From the NCBI GenBank assembly GCA_018398805.1, contig JAGFBZ010000849.1, positions 1,116,001-1,180,000 of the forward strand: a stretch of 64,000 nt of DNA. Direction: 5' to 3'. The notes below the pieces were generated by a model. It made no database searches and was not told the DNA's origin. It saw only the letters and a program-made list of their open reading frames with translations. This DNA comes from Hirundichthys speculiger (Eukaryota > Chordata > Actinopteri > Beloniformes > Exocoetidae). This document shows positions 1 to 22,300 of this stretch, one piece after another. A program made the position numbers and the translations under genes. The first letter of the stretch is position 1; each line of letters starts with the position of its first letter.

Positions 1-38
1 GATTAATTCCTTTATCTGCTTACATATATAACCTTCTT

Positions 39-41
39 ATA

Positions 42-58
<17 letters not shown>
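39..58. repeat. (AT)n microsatellite in xkrx intron
   Basis: About nine AT units followed by a T run. All of 1-247 is intron of xkrx: a splice acceptor ends at 247 and the first xkrx exon lies outside the window. Confidence 0.8.
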
Positions 59-72
<14 letters not shown>

Positions 73-247
73 GCTTGCTTTATAAATTCGGTTTCCCTTA
101 TGTGTTCATGCTGTGATTTTTAAACGTAAGCATAAACCTCACAGTGTCCCTTTGTGATCTTGTGACGCTCTAACATAACACAGCACTGCCCCCTGTTGGT
201 GATAAAATGTAACTACACTTAAACTTTCCATTCTCCTTTCTCCACAG

Positions 248-3200
248 GTGTTTTGAGGCCCTGGTGGTGTATTTCAAGGCTGGTAAAAGGGAGGAGCCTT
301 ACGTCACCATCTCCAGAAAGATCAGCCTGAAAAAGGGGCAGCAGACGCCCATGGAGCTTGAAATTGGTCAGTCAGAGCGCACCCTGGCCACACACAGGAA
401 TGCCTTCAAACGCACCGCTGTCATCCAGGCGTTCCTGGGCTCCACACCTCAGCTAACGCTCCAGCTGTACGCCACCATCCAGGAGAAATACGTCCTCCTT
501 CCTGCAAGATGTAAGAAACTTGCTTTCTGGTTCGCATTTCTCATCTCATCATCTACAGTCACATTTGAAGAGTCTCTGATTGCATGCAGGCAGCGTGCGC
601 AGATCAAAAAAAGTCAGGAACATCAGCTGGTCTTTCATGTCAATGACAAAACAAACTGTGTTTTCCATAAAAAGAAAAATGCTGTCAGCATTATTAATGC
701 AGGAATAATGGACAGCGGTCCGTGCTTCTGGCCCTAATGCATGAATTCATATGAATGATTCATTCCAATGACTCCTCTTCACTTATGTGTGCTGTCTGAT
801 CCTCAGCCATAAAAAAAATATTAACATGAATGGAGTTAAACTGAAGGGTGACGTCTCACAACACTCAACAGTTTATTTAACATAGCAAATCAGATAAATT
901 GTTCTGTTTTGAAGTCTGAGCCTTCAGTATTTTACTTAGCAGGTAATCAGGTTTATGATCAATTTGTGTCTTTGTTAATGGATCCTGATTAACACGTGTG
1001 CTTGTCTGTGACTCATCAGTGATCTCTGCTGCTGACACGCTGCTCCGGTCATTACGGGAATGAGCCAAGCGCTCCCGTGTTTGTAGGTTTGCAGTATATG
1101 ACAGGAAGTACCCTCACCCATAAAACTGCTAATTGCATAGGACAAGATTTATTATCCGGATTCCCCGTTATCTTCTAATACAACTAAGATGCAGGAATTG
1201 ATGCAGTGAGAAGGCGAGGCAGCAACAGATGTCCGCTATCCTGCTTCAGACTTGGTCTGAAGGTTACTGAAATGATGTCACAGTGGCTACACAGATTTAT
1301 CTTTTATTATTCTAGTGACCTGAGTATTTGCTTTTATGTTGTGTTGCAACTGTAGCTTTGATCTAATGTTTAGAGGATTTTACTGAGCATCTCTGCCATG
1401 CGGTTCAAATATGTGCAGTTAAATCCTTACAGGAGACATTGTACATTAACATCAAGTAATGCAGAGTCATCGGCAAATCTTCAATTGTGATTTTTTTCGG
1501 GTACTTTTGGGGACTTATTTATGCAATAAACCAGTTTGCTGGGACATCCAGTCCTGGACAAACATGAATCTGGGAATTTTGATTAGTTCCTTCACAGTCA
1601 AATGATTTATTTCCAATAATATAAAAATGTATTTGGGAATCTAATCTGAGCGTTCCATATTCTCCTTTTTTTCTTTTCTGAGGCGTCCCTTGGTCTCCTC
1701 TCGCGCAGACAGCTTCACATCATCATATTCCAGAAGCACGATCATTCTGAAAGCCTTGGAGAGATGTTTAGATCTTTCCACGATGACATCATTCATTTCC
1801 AAAGCAAAGAGAGCAGCAGAGCCTCACAGTGTCTTTCCCTCGGCACCTTATTTGATCTTAATTATTTATTCTACTTGACTATTTTTATCTAAATTATAAC
1901 AGTAACCAAAAAAAGCCAGTTTTATATGTGTCATTTCTTTGACATGTACTCAAAGGTTCTTTTTAAAAAGTAGACTGAGGTATTTGTTTTTTTCTGTGAC
2001 ATGCTTTGAATTCCTTTGAATTTGACACTAAAAGCTGAAACACTATTTTTGGTCAGTTGTTCCCTTGAAACATTCCTGCAAGTCTGCTCCCACGCTGGCA
2101 CTTTTCTGTGCAGTTCAGTCTTTTAACGTGCTGGTTGTTGCCAAAACACACAATCATTTTCTCTTTTTTTTTTTTTATTTTGACAAACTAAAACGTTTGG
2201 CCTGATGATGGCACTAGAGAGACAATTATAGTCATTCATCTTGAGTAATAAGACTCATGTACATCCTTCTACTGTTAAACCCATCAACAGGCGAGTGTCA
2301 TTACGCCCTCTTCCATTGTCTGGTCACAAATGTAGTGTTGATACTTGAAAGCATTTTCATGCTATGCTATGCCATATATGCAATAAAAATAGAGGCCTGG
2401 ATATTATCCCAACCTAATTAAACCATGTTGTACTCCCAGGAAGATTTTTGATCCTCTTTTGTTCTTGCAGGTATTTAAAATGTAAACACTGTGGAACAGA
2501 GGAGAGTCAAATGACATGTTAAACATGCCTTTTAGAAGGAGAAACCCTGACAAATTGACTTTGCTTAGAAGAAGCCCAGTAGTTGATTTATTAGAGTCCT
2601 AACCATGAAGCACGGAAGAGGGAGTATGATTATATTGGGCTACGGGGGAAGTACGTTTTGGGAGATTACTGTTGACACAACAAAACATTTGTCAGCACAA
2701 TAAACTCCTTGTTACCGAGAATAAATGATTATCCTTGCACGATCACAGAAAAATGTCTAAAAGATGAGTAAAACTATATCCTGTCGAAGCGTGGGGACTC
2801 AGTCCAACAGAACATCACTGAAGTGTTTTTAAAGAAAAAGTTGGAGCACCATTACACCCATACTTGTCAGAAGCACGACAGGAGACATTAACTGCTCCTG
2901 CATGCAGTGTTGATCCTTGAATACTGTTTAGTTCTGATTCTATCCTTGACATCTGACACCGTGACTAGTAGTATTTATTACAACTGGGTCTTTGCTCATT
3001 TAGCTAAACAATCCTCTGATAAGAAGCTCAGATCCGCCTGAGAATCTGAATGTGGCAAAAGGTCATCAGACAAGGAAGTGTGAGATTTTCTACCAGGAGT
3101 TAATGAGTTACATCCTCTTGCTTTTACACTTCATAACTTGCCATGTTAGTAAATGCTTCTTGATCTTAAACTGTCATGTTTTCAGTGTTGCATGAAAATA

Positions 3201-4188
3201 CGACAGATTCTTTATCGGTCTTAATGTTGACAGTAAAGTGCTCTTGCTTTAGATACTCATACATTTCTGAATGTAATCATTCATTTTAAGTCCAACACGT
3301 GGCCTGTGTTTGTCTTCGCAGTGGCTCTGATGATCATCACCCTCATCTCCATCACATACGGGGCTCTCGTGTGCAGCGTTCTGGCCATTCAGATCAGATA
3401 CGACGACTACAAGGTACGGCTGCGCCCCGCGGCTTACCTCTGCATGATTGTCTGGAGAGGCTTGGAGATTGCCACCCGGGTCACCGCTCTGGTCCTCTTC
3501 AGCACGGCGCTCACCCACTGGGTGATCCTCGTGGGCGTGGCTAACCTGCTCTTCTTCTTCTTCCTCCCTTGGGGTGAGTTCTGGGCCAAGAGAGGGTCAC
3601 TGGCCGGAGGGCGTGGAGAAAAACTTCTCAAAGCTGGGCACCACGGTTGTGCTGTGCATGTTCACGCTGCTCTACGCCTGCATCAACGTCTTCTGCTGGT
3701 CGGCGGTGCAGCTTGACCTCACCCATCGGGAGCTCATCGAGAGGAAGCAGCGCTGGGGCCGGCTGGCCATGTACTACTCCGGACGCTTCGTGGAGAACTT
3801 CCTCCTCATCACGCTCTGGTACTTCTTCAAGTCGGACTTCTACGAGTACGTGTGCGCGCCGCTGCTGGGCGTCCAGCTGCTGATCAGCTACAGCCTGGCC
3901 GTGCTCTTCATGCTGCTCTTCTACCAGTTCTGCCACCCTTGCAGGCGCCTCTTCAAGTACAACGTCCACGACTGCCTGCACTGCGTCTGCTGCCGTAAAA
4001 AGAGACGTGGAAAGAGGGGGAGGCGAGCGAACCTGCCACCTTCGTACTCCACAGCCGGAACTATGGTGCTGGTGCCGGAGGAGCCGCTGGAGCCGCTGGA
4101 CCCTCAAAACTCACATCATCCTGACCTCACAAGCCAGCCAGGAGAGCAAGAGACAGCCATCATTGAAGACATCATGGAGGCAGCCTGA
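248..4188 (+). CDS. xkrx: XK-related protein, XKRX (XKR2) type; 3' part, one frameshift
   Basis: Multi-pass membrane protein of the XK family. Some family members are phospholipid scramblases, but no activity is established for XKRX to my knowledge. Two coding exons are visible: 248-510 (acceptor CACAG, donor GTAAG, phase 1) and 3322-4188 (stop TGA). Exon 1 is upstream of the window. Family motifs are [44 protein letters not shown] and [14 protein letters not shown]. The segments [10 protein letters not shown] and [12 protein letters not shown] favour XKRX over XK, and the neighbours nox1 and cstf2 agree. The last exon changes frame near 3602: one extra G in CTG-G-CCG separates ...WAKRGSL from PEGVEKNF. 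Removing one base gives the same spacing as XK and XKRX. The C-terminal tail is charged and unmatched. The 2.8-kb intron 511-3321 holds nothing else I recognise. Confidence 0.9.
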
Positions 4189-5001
4189 GAGCGCGCTGCA
4201 GGATTTCCTCCCAAATTACTTGAGAGAGGATGTTTTAGGGAACAAACTTTTGCCTTTTTCTCTGAAGTGCACCAAACTACTCATTTATGACTGTTAGAGG
4301 GTTGTAAGTGAACTCCTGGTGTCTTTAACAAGGATTACTGCATACACTGAGGGCCACTTGAGGCCCCATCCTACCAAAGAATGTAGCACGTCAAGATAGC
4401 CAGCGATGCACAAAGGCGGCTGTTGAGAGAGCAGCGCTGCACCAGGTGTGAGAGAAATGTGCCAAGTGTGTCTGAAGTGGCCAAAACACTGACCAGGACA
4501 CCCCACCAGTTCACTTCCTCTCAGGGTTTCCATGCTCTCCACAAAAGCATGCTTGCACACGTTTGCATCAGTACGAATTAGACTGAACAAAAAAATAATA
4601 ACAATAATAATAGATTAAAAAAAATGCAGCAGGAAAGCAAGAAAAGGTCAGAAGATTGGTTTTACTTCCCCATACCTTACATGCTTTGTGCTGTTTGCCA
4701 TCCAGTTGCCTTGAATGAAAGAAAATATTGTTTTAGCATTGCGAAAGAACAAAATTTAAAAACATGTCAAAGGCTTGTGAGAATTTTGTAATAGAAAATG
4801 CTGTTAAATATATGAGGGGTAACACAAAAGGAATCTTAATGTTGTTGCATTAACAAGACTGACACTGAATGAACTACTACTGTATTGAAGTACTTAAACT
4901 TTGCTTGTTTTGGGTTTTTTTTTTTTTTGTTTGTTTGTTTTTTATGTTTTGTCTAGTTTGTTTTACAGTGCCTTGACCACAGTTGTACTACTTGAACCTT
5001 T

Positions 5002-5007
5002 AATAAA
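5002..5007 (+). terminator. xkrx polyadenylation signal
   Basis: AATAAA about 810 bp past the xkrx stop, followed by T-rich sequence. Positions 4189-5030 are taken as 3' UTR. The nox1 TATA box follows only about 310 bp later, so the two same-strand genes are very close. Confidence 0.6.
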
Positions 5008-5320
5008 ATGATAACAAAAATCAGTCACTCCTTTTTTTTTTTTTTAAACTGCAGTAATAAAACATTATATAATCTCGCAACACGAGCTAATAAAACCTTT
5101 CTTTCCAACAATATATTATGCGTCATGGACCAGAAAGATAATTCCTGCACGGTGTGACATATTTCCTCATTCCTGCTGTCCATGAAGTTAACCCAGCCTC
5201 AGCCTCCAGCCTGGAGGAATGTGGTCATTCAGCTGTGCGTGAATTCCCGAACCTACTCTGCAGGTTTGTTTCCTTGTGTCTCCTGAACCTGCAGAGGAGG
5301 GAGGAGTCATAACGGGCAGG

Positions 5321-5327
5321 TATAAAA
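5321..5327 (+). promoter_or_regulatory. nox1 TATA box
   Basis: TATAAAA at 5321 lies 71 bp upstream of the nox1 ATG at 5392, leaving a short 5' UTR if transcription starts about 30 bp downstream. The GGAGG-rich and E-box-like sequence just upstream is unproven as regulatory. Confidence 0.6.
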
Positions 5328-5391
5328 TAAGAAAAAACGTTAGCGGACCGGATGGAAGGAAGCTGCAGTGCGTCGACGTGAATCGTCCATC

Positions 5392-13867
<8,476 letters not shown>

Positions 13868-14756
13868 GTCAAAAAAACAAAAAGGAACTTGGAAGGCAGA
13901 GCTTTAGATGGTGTGGAGTTTCTTTTGTTACAGGTTGAAGCTGATTGATGGTTGTAAAACTGCGTGACAACACAGGTGTTTTAGACGTTAGTCTATGCTG
14001 CACCCAATCTGATAAAGACACATAATGTAATTGCTCTGACTGTATGACTCAGGTTTGACTTGCTCTTGTTTTTGTGTCACCATAAGTCATAATGGCTTAT
14101 AATAAGCCGTCATTGTTGAGGACTTTGCTGCATCAATTTTAGGCTGCAGGATTGGTTAAACCTGCGTTGGGTGACTAGTAAGACATGACGTGTTCAAACA
14201 TCATGTGGAACCCGAGTTATTTTTACAGTATGTACATTTTCTCTTTTGCAAATGGATGCCCTTCTTAAGGGCCTAATTTAATGTCTTTTAAAGTCTTTTT
14301 CTACTAGAACTTAAAAAAGTTAAATCTTTTTAATGAGAACTTCTGAGTATTAATATTAAAATGACAGGAATATATGCTGATTGTTTTTGTCATAGTTGAC
14401 AAATTGGCTCTATGGCAGTATGATCAGAAAAAATATTCTTTTGCTCTACTAAAGTCAGACCTTTGCTCCGATTAAAACCATCAATAACATGTTTACATCC
14501 ATGGGAATGTGTTGCAGGAAACAAGGGAACGTCTGAGATCAATTACCTAAACCTTTGTCACGTTTACTGCTTAAGGAAATGTATTTCTTAGAATCAGACA
14601 AAGGTTATAACCTTTCCATGTATTTCCTTATCATGCCTTCGTGACCATACGTATTTCCTTGTTAGAAATTAAACCAGGAGAATCAGTGGGAGAAAGTTAG
14701 CTGTATTACTAGCTGTTTTTTTGACTTTGATTTTTAAGTATGATTTACTTTTAAAT

Positions 14757-14762
14757 AATAAA
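14757..14762 (+). terminator. nox1 polyadenylation signal
   Basis: AATAAA about 890 bp after the corrected nox1 stop codon. A GT-rich stretch (GGTGTTCTGTGTATTC) follows within 20 bp, the expected downstream element for cleavage. It faces the cstf2 signal on the other strand. Confidence 0.7.
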
Positions 14763-14787
14763 AACAAAAAGGTGTTCTGTGTATTCT

Positions 14788-14793
14788 TTTATT
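14788..14793 (-). terminator. cstf2 polyadenylation signal
   Basis: TTTATT on + is AATAAA on -, about 340 bp past the cstf2 stop. Only 25 bp separate it from the nox1 signal, so the two cleavage sites probably overlap on opposite strands. Confidence 0.65.
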
Positions 14794-15134
14794 GACAAAA
14801 GCTTCCAGGGTCATAACAAATGTGGTTTCATGTTTTTCAAGTTCAGCATTCACCAGTATCCTACATAGTTTCACTTAAACCCATCAATTTTACACTTTAA
14901 TACAAAACAGGGAAAAAAAAAACCAAACTACAATATTCGCGGTTAAGATGAGAAATCTTCAGGCCCCTTCAAGCAGCTGACAGAACGGGACAGGAAGCAG
15001 GCAGACCGCCAGTCCTGATATTATGTTTCAAAAATAACAAAGTTGCTCAATGGAAACAGAACAATGTTTGAAAAGGGTCAGAGTAGGATTTTGAATAAAA
15101 GCTCCACCTCTGCCTGCTCAGTGTTTTCAGATAA

Positions 15135-16319
15135 TCAAGGTGCCCCACTAGCAGTCTTTTGAATCTGCTCTTTGAGGATGAGGATGCTCTGCCGCTGCTC
15201 TGGGGGCAACATGGCGATCTGTTCTGGGGTCAGCTGCAGGACCTGCATGATCAGGGCAGCCTGAAGAGACAAAAAAAAAAAGAAAAATTAAGAAGTAAAT
15301 TTAGACCCAAGTCTCAAATCTGAACAGAGATAAATGCATCTAGGTTATATTTATAGACAGGAGTCAGAAGCACAACTTCACTGGTTATAATTCAGCTGAA
15401 CAACAACTTTTATTGTCCTCAGGTGATACATACTCAAAGTTAGCAAATGCTGTTTTCCTGAAAAATAACATGACCCACCTTCTCCTGATCCTGTGTGGAG
15501 ACCTGATTCTGACCAGGACTGAAGCCTCCTCCTGAAGGGGGAACACCAGAAATACCAGGACCCTGCAGGAAGAATTCACAGAATTACCACTGGCATTAAC
15601 AAACATGCAGACAATCACTCCAGCTAAACCAATAAATAACCACACAGCTAACAGAGACACCAGATGAAGCTGTTACCGGCCGTGCAGGTGCAGGAGCGTT
15701 TGGACCCATGTTATGAGGAACGGGGCCTTGCATTGGTGCTGCCATGGGAACCCTCTGACCAGTCACTGGCCCACGAGCATCCATCGCTCTCGGGTCACGG
15801 CCTGAAGAAGGAAACAAAAATTACACCTCTGAAGAAAGAGTGAATCATTGGAGCGATCAGGGCGTGACAAAAACACCAAAAGTGTATTAGAAAAAATAAA
15901 GATTATTTATCATCTGTAATATTTACATGATGGATCCAAACACAACCCATGAAGCCAAATCATGTTCTCATTTCAAAAAACATTTTGCAAAGACAGTATA
16001 TTTTGACTTGACTCCAACTCGGTCTGGCTGCCAGGTGGGGCTGTAACTGATCTGAGACCTGTTACAAATCTACACGCGTGCGTTCAGAGATTAATTCAAC
16101 CTGGTGAGCAGCTACCTCTGGTTTCCATCGGAGGCCCGCGGGGCTCCATCATTTGGGGCCCTCGTGGGTCAACCATCATGGTTCGGGGTTCACCCATGGG
16201 TGGGCCTCTCATGTCCATTGGAGGCCCTCTCATGTCTGGAGGAGGTCCACCTGCCATCTGTGGCATGTGTACAGGTGGGGCTTGGTGGGGTGGGGGTGCT
16301 GCCATGTAGGCCCGGCTAA

Positions 16320-16391
<72 letters not shown>

Positions 16392-19300
16392 CATCTTTTT
16401 GAGATAAACATGTCAAACGCGCATTAATTTTTTTTTTTTTTTTTATATAAACATAGCAGTGGTGTCAAAAGTCAAATTTGTCATGGTCATCAGAATATTC
16501 ACATCCAGCAATTACTACTTCTAATAGGAATTTTATTGTGTACGGCTGATTTGAGCAAACAAAAAAATGAGTGCTTCACTTTAAAAGTGGCTAAACTACT
16601 CAGAAAAGGTAAGCGTTGGTGACAACTACTGTTCAGTCGTATTTGCCATGTACAGATGCACCTGCTGCTTTGTTTTGGATTAAAAAATCTCAACAAGTGG
16701 CACCTCCCCCGGAATTCTGGCCTCTGAAGTGTGTGAGGTGTTTCTCTTTTGTTACAACAGTAACCACAGTTTCCATCAAATCACTAAGGACTGACAACCA
16801 AAGGATTGCAGCAATCACGTCTCAAAGTGACACTCCTTAAAGCCACACCTGTTCTGCAAATATGCTGAAGTGATACAGGTGAACATCTTACTTGGGGTCT
16901 ATGACCTCTCCAGTGACGGACAGCAGAGTTCCTCCTCTGGGGTCATTGGGACCATCTCCCAGCAGCCCTCTTGGGGGAATACCACCTGGTCCTGAGAGAA
17001 GAAGTCACACATTTAGTTACACAATCAAAACTCACCTAAACACATCATGACTAATGTGACAAAACTAAAAACTGAATGAGCTGAAATTCCAAGCTGAATC
17101 ACACCTATAGAAAAAAAAAAAGTGTTTATTTATAACTGATGTTCAAGCAAACAGAGCTGGTTCAGAATGTACAACACACAGGGAGGCATCATGATGCATT
17201 CAGTGACACACACACAAGAATAAATCAAGTAAAAATAAAAGGTAGAATAATGTTGTCTACTATGAATATTAACAAAAACTTGGAAGTTCAGAACTTCTAA
17301 AAGAAACTTGCTCTGACACAGATACAGAAACCAGACTTGAGAGTACTCTACTCGTGTCTTGTAAGTGATTTTATCAGGTCACATAAGCATCTTGGACAAG
17401 AGACATGAAGCTGAAGAGTATATGAGGGATATTTACTTAAATGTCAGAAGACGTTATCAGAATAATAAGCAGGGTCGAAAGCAGGCCGAAACACTATTCA
17501 GATAAAAGATTCTGTGCTGGACCACTGTTCTAGTAAGACGAGAGCAGTTCCCGCTCCAAAACAGAAGCGCTTTGAAGGGAAAACAGTTCTTCTAACATTA
17601 CACCAAATTTCACATTTTGTTGTCTACTTCTTAACTGTTTCCAAGTCATTCAAAATTATGACTGAACCCATCATAACTCTTTTCATTTCATTTCATTTTA
17701 AAATGAGCGCTAGCTGCTCTAGAGGATCGACCATCCGCTTCTACCAGGGTGAAGACAGTATACACCGACTTCCTCAGTCTTTTTCAAACCTTCTACTATG
17801 AGACTGTGTAAAAGTAAACAAACTAGGTTGATGTCTTTTTAAAAATGAAGAATAATATATTCCTGTACAAACAGACTGCTTTTAGCACCAACAAATGACT
17901 CATGGTTGGAAGTACAAGAACGCCGTGTCAAATCTTACCACGTTTAACATTTAAATTAGCAACGTAGCAGCTCTGAACTGAATCTTAATCTTTGTTTCAA
18001 CTCGCTCGGAAAAGAAGTGGGAGTTGTGTAAAACTCTTCAACATCAAATCAAGTTTCAGAATGATAACATTATCTTGTTGTTTACCAAAAACTTTGTTTT
18101 TCTAAGGTTTAGAAACCACAATGTCTCGATAGGAACCTCCATTTCCCCACACTCGCTGGCCCACCACTGCCAGCATTACCAACGGCAACGGTGCAAGAGT
18201 ACAAATATAAAATCGAATACGTAGCTTCTAAATCCAAGACACCAACAAATGTTGACCAGGAAGGTCCACCAAGACCCACACCACCAAGTCTGGAGAAATA
18301 TCTCATTGCACAGCACAAAGTAGTTCAGTTATCGTTGGAGGACTTTTTGTTTTATGTGATTTGACTTCCATTGAATATCAAGATGAGTCTTCAAACAAAA
18401 CTAGAAAAGCCCAAAGCATCCTCTGATAAAGCCTCATCTCATCATTTTAAAGACAGTGATTAACATTGAAGTTTAACAGATTCTTTTTTTTTAAAAAACG
18501 CTTCAACTCTCAGAAGTTTCATAAGCTTGGTAGTTAAGCTGATATTACAGAACGTGATCACCACTCCATGTTTCCGTTAAAACAACTTCACATTGCGAAT
18601 TTTACGTCAAAGCTGGTGGTTTTCCTGGAAACCAAATGCCGGCTCAAAACTAGCTGCATCCAATGATGTTTGCCTGGATGCATCAAAATTGTCCCGTTTA
18701 CATCGGTAAACAGGTAACTTCACGCAGGCAACCCACCACCTGGAGTGCTGAGCCAATTAAAACACCAATGTATTCAAACTTCAGCCTCTATACTTCTATC
18801 AAAGTAGTAAAATCCTGTCCGCATGAGGTGGCTTTTGCTGTATTGGTACAAAATCCATCTACAAAAGCACAACATTCTTCACGTTAATACCAAGATTAAA
18901 ATTGTGCAGAGTAAGTTTTTAAATGCACTTAAAAACCAAGCCTGCCCAAACACTGTAGCGCTCTAAACAGACCTGCTACTACTGCACTTTTTAGCTTCAG
19001 AAGAGCCAACCTTGTGATTTAGCTCTCATTATTCCTCTGGCAGCTGCAGACAAATAATGATAAAAAGAAGAAGTGGATTTGAACTTGAAATGCAGCAATG
19101 AAGATGCTGAAAAGGCTGCTCACCAGCCCAGAGAATTATATTCGTGCTCTGTAGATTGAAGGGCCAAGTCAATTACCTCAGACCTCTGTTTATACAGGAT
19201 GCACAAAGTTACTGAAGTAAGGCAACGTACCAGCAACGTGCGCAGTAACACACTGGAAAACTAGAATGTTACAAAAGAGCCAACGAAGCACCGTGAAGGT

Positions 19301-22300
19301 GAGCTACGGAGTCGGTCCAAGCTGTGTGGAAGCTTGGTGGACTGATTTTCTGAAAAGTGTTTTGTTTTCAACATGGTAGTTCAAACTCTCAGAGACAGCC
19401 GTTGTTAAGGGACGCATCGTCACCACAGTTATATAATCTGAATGAGTCCGTTTCCTGCCAGCATGACTGCTCCGCAGCGCTGTTGGTATGAGATGCCTAT
19501 TCCAGGAAAAGTTACTAATTTTAATGTTGTAAACCTAGACCACAACTGGAAGGCAGCCAAAATATTTGGTATATACAGGAAAAGTCACCCTCGCAACTTG
19601 GCACATTTTACTTTGGTATCACAATCTTTTCATAGGCGGCCTTGATAACTTCGTTAGGCTGAATTCGTACTGATAAGGGTGCAAACATACAGTCTACGCT
19701 GTACATTTGGACAGTGTCGCTTCTCAACAGTGCAATGAGCTGTCTGGAGAACTGAGGGAGTATAGCGATACCTTGAGGCCGCTCGATAGCAGCGGGACCG
19801 GCTGATCCGGTGGGAGAATGCTGAAGGTTTCCTGAGCCAGCATTAAAATGAAAAGAACAAGAGACAAGACTCAAGAGGGCAAAGCAGCATTTTGACGCTA
19901 ATGAAATCATTACATGCACACACAAAGGCACACAGGGGTTGAGGTGGGGGAACATTTCAAAAGTAAAGAGCGGTAAATGTGTCACAGAAACGCAGACAAC
20001 ATCAAGTGATACATTTAGGAATAAAATAAAGACTAAAAATGTCTTCCTGCAATAGAGCATCGGCAGTCGTGCAGGCTTTCTTTCCTCATGGAGAACGATT
20101 CCTCTGGCCACGTGGCTCTGGTGACACCTAGTGATGTTGCTGGACCATGGCATCTGATAATCTAACTTCAAGATGGATTCAGAAAGCATTCAGAGCTTTT
20201 TAACCTTTGATGCATTTATTTTCGGGCTTTGACTTTCCAAAATTTGCGCATTAAAACAGCTGACAAAAATAATAAAAGGTCCCATCCGATGAGACAAAAA
20301 TCATTTTTCATTTTAGAAGTATGACTCAAATTTCCGAACTTCATGGTAAGCTTTTTGACCTTGTTGTTGATTTGAAAACCATTTATTTTTTCATTTCCAT
20401 TCTTTCAAACTTGTCCAGATCTTGAAAAAGTCTTATTACCAGCTTTTATCAGTTTGGTCAGGTGGCCCGTCCTGAATTTCTTCAATTTCACACTAATTGA
20501 AACTGCAGACCCTCTGCAGAAATTGCCATGCCTTAATGTAGGGCATGTGAACCTTAACTTGGAGACCTACAGGTGTTTTGGGTTTTCATGGCTTAGACTT
20601 TCTCCTAATTTGCAGTGACATTTGTGGAATATTGGGATATTTTTCACCAATACAATCTTTAGGACAGTGTTCCCACTGTGCATTCTCAACCCATCTGCAA
20701 GGCTGGCCATGACGACCCTGTAGGAATCACTAAAAACATAGTCAAGTCCAGGTTAACCTGCATAGATTCCCCACAAAGTGCAACCAGACCAGATATTTCA
20801 GCATCTGTCTGCAGACTGTTGTTCTCATTACAGGCTGGGTAAGAGCAGCATCTGACATATTACGCCATGTGATCTTTGTAGAACAAGCTAAGATGTAGCG
20901 GCAGTGTGAAAAACACCCTTACTGCTTCAATAGAAATGTAAAAGGTATGAAGCAGGCCAGGTGCTGCTAATCACTTTGCTGTATGAATGGTCTGGGGCAT
21001 TCAGGTGTGTGTCAACAACACAATGCCAACAAGGAAAGACATCAGCAGATTGGTCTCAGAGGAATAAATGTTGCTGACCATCAAAATGGTCAAGCAGAAA
21101 AATTTGCAAATCATTGTGCTACATAATGAATTAACTTTCCAAGACGTAATATAATGCCATCGCTACCTGGAGGTCCGACTTGTCCTTGTACAGGTCCTGG
21201 TCCAGGTCCTGGTCCTGGTCCAGGCACAACACCCATGTTGGGGGGCTGCATCATCTGGGGTGCTCCATTGACATGCATTCCAGGCTAATCACATGACAAA
21301 GAGGAGATCCTTGTCATCAACAAGAAAAGAAAATGACTTGACCTAAACCAATTCTGAGGGATGTGTTTTAACTCATTACTCACCTCTTCACTTATTCAAG
21401 ACTAACACAAACTGAATACCAGAGGGGGCAGACAGAGTTAAATGAATAAGATTTATTTTTCTCATACTGAAATCAAATGGGTGACAAATCAAAAGAAAAA
21501 CCTAAAATCTTGCCTGCAATGAGGGAATCTGACAGCTGTCTTGCAGTGAGAGGGAATCTTGGTGACACAGGTTAGGCATACTTGTTGACAAATCAGCTAC
21601 GGCACTGTTTATCCGTTCAGGAAATATTCCTACTCTGACAAGAATAGTCTCTTTTAGCATGGCAGTGCCCTCATCTATTGGATACTGGGCTGAATAGTTT
21701 GAATTTACCCCCCCAAAAAAACCCAAAACAAAAAACACCCCACTTGTATGTTAGACATTGCTCTCCACAATCAAAAAAAACAACAACAAAAAAAAAAATT
21801 GACTAAATTATCAAATTAAAGAATGGTGTTCAAACCCTCTGGCAGCGCTGAACAGCCTTGTACAATACCAAGGTGCACTGAAGCCCAACACCCAGTCTAT
21901 ACATAACACATAACAGAGTGAACCCAAGTCTCTTCCTTTCAATAAGAAGTACAATTTATTAAACTGATAATGAACTCAGATTATTAATCCATATATCTAA
22001 AGTTCAGGTATTAGTGTAAAGATTAAAAGGACAGATGAGTGGATCCCTGTTAAAGAACCAAAGAGAGTTCTACTTACAACAGGCTGCGGCTGAGACACTG
22101 GCACAGTCGGCTGTGCAGGAGGGTTGACTGGTGGTGCTCCTCCACTCTGTCCACCGGGAATCAGAGGCTGGACTGAAGTTTGACGATGGAGCATTTTCTG
22201 AACGCCGATCAAAATGGAAAATATATGTCAAAAATTTGGTTTGGTTCTGAAGTGCAGGACCGCACTCATATCTAATTATTTATGACCATGCTTCAGATAC

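Noticed and set aside
3572..3580. GGTGAGTTC in the last xkrx exon as a splice donor that would explain the frame change
   Set aside because: The sequence after it (FWAKRGSL, aligned to the family's FW motif) is still coding, and no acceptor follows within the short gap.
16096..16416. Cys/Val-repeat N-terminus on the minus-strand cstf2 ORF
   Set aside because: The CV repeat is the intronic (TG)n tract; the true exon begins at the acceptor at 16315.
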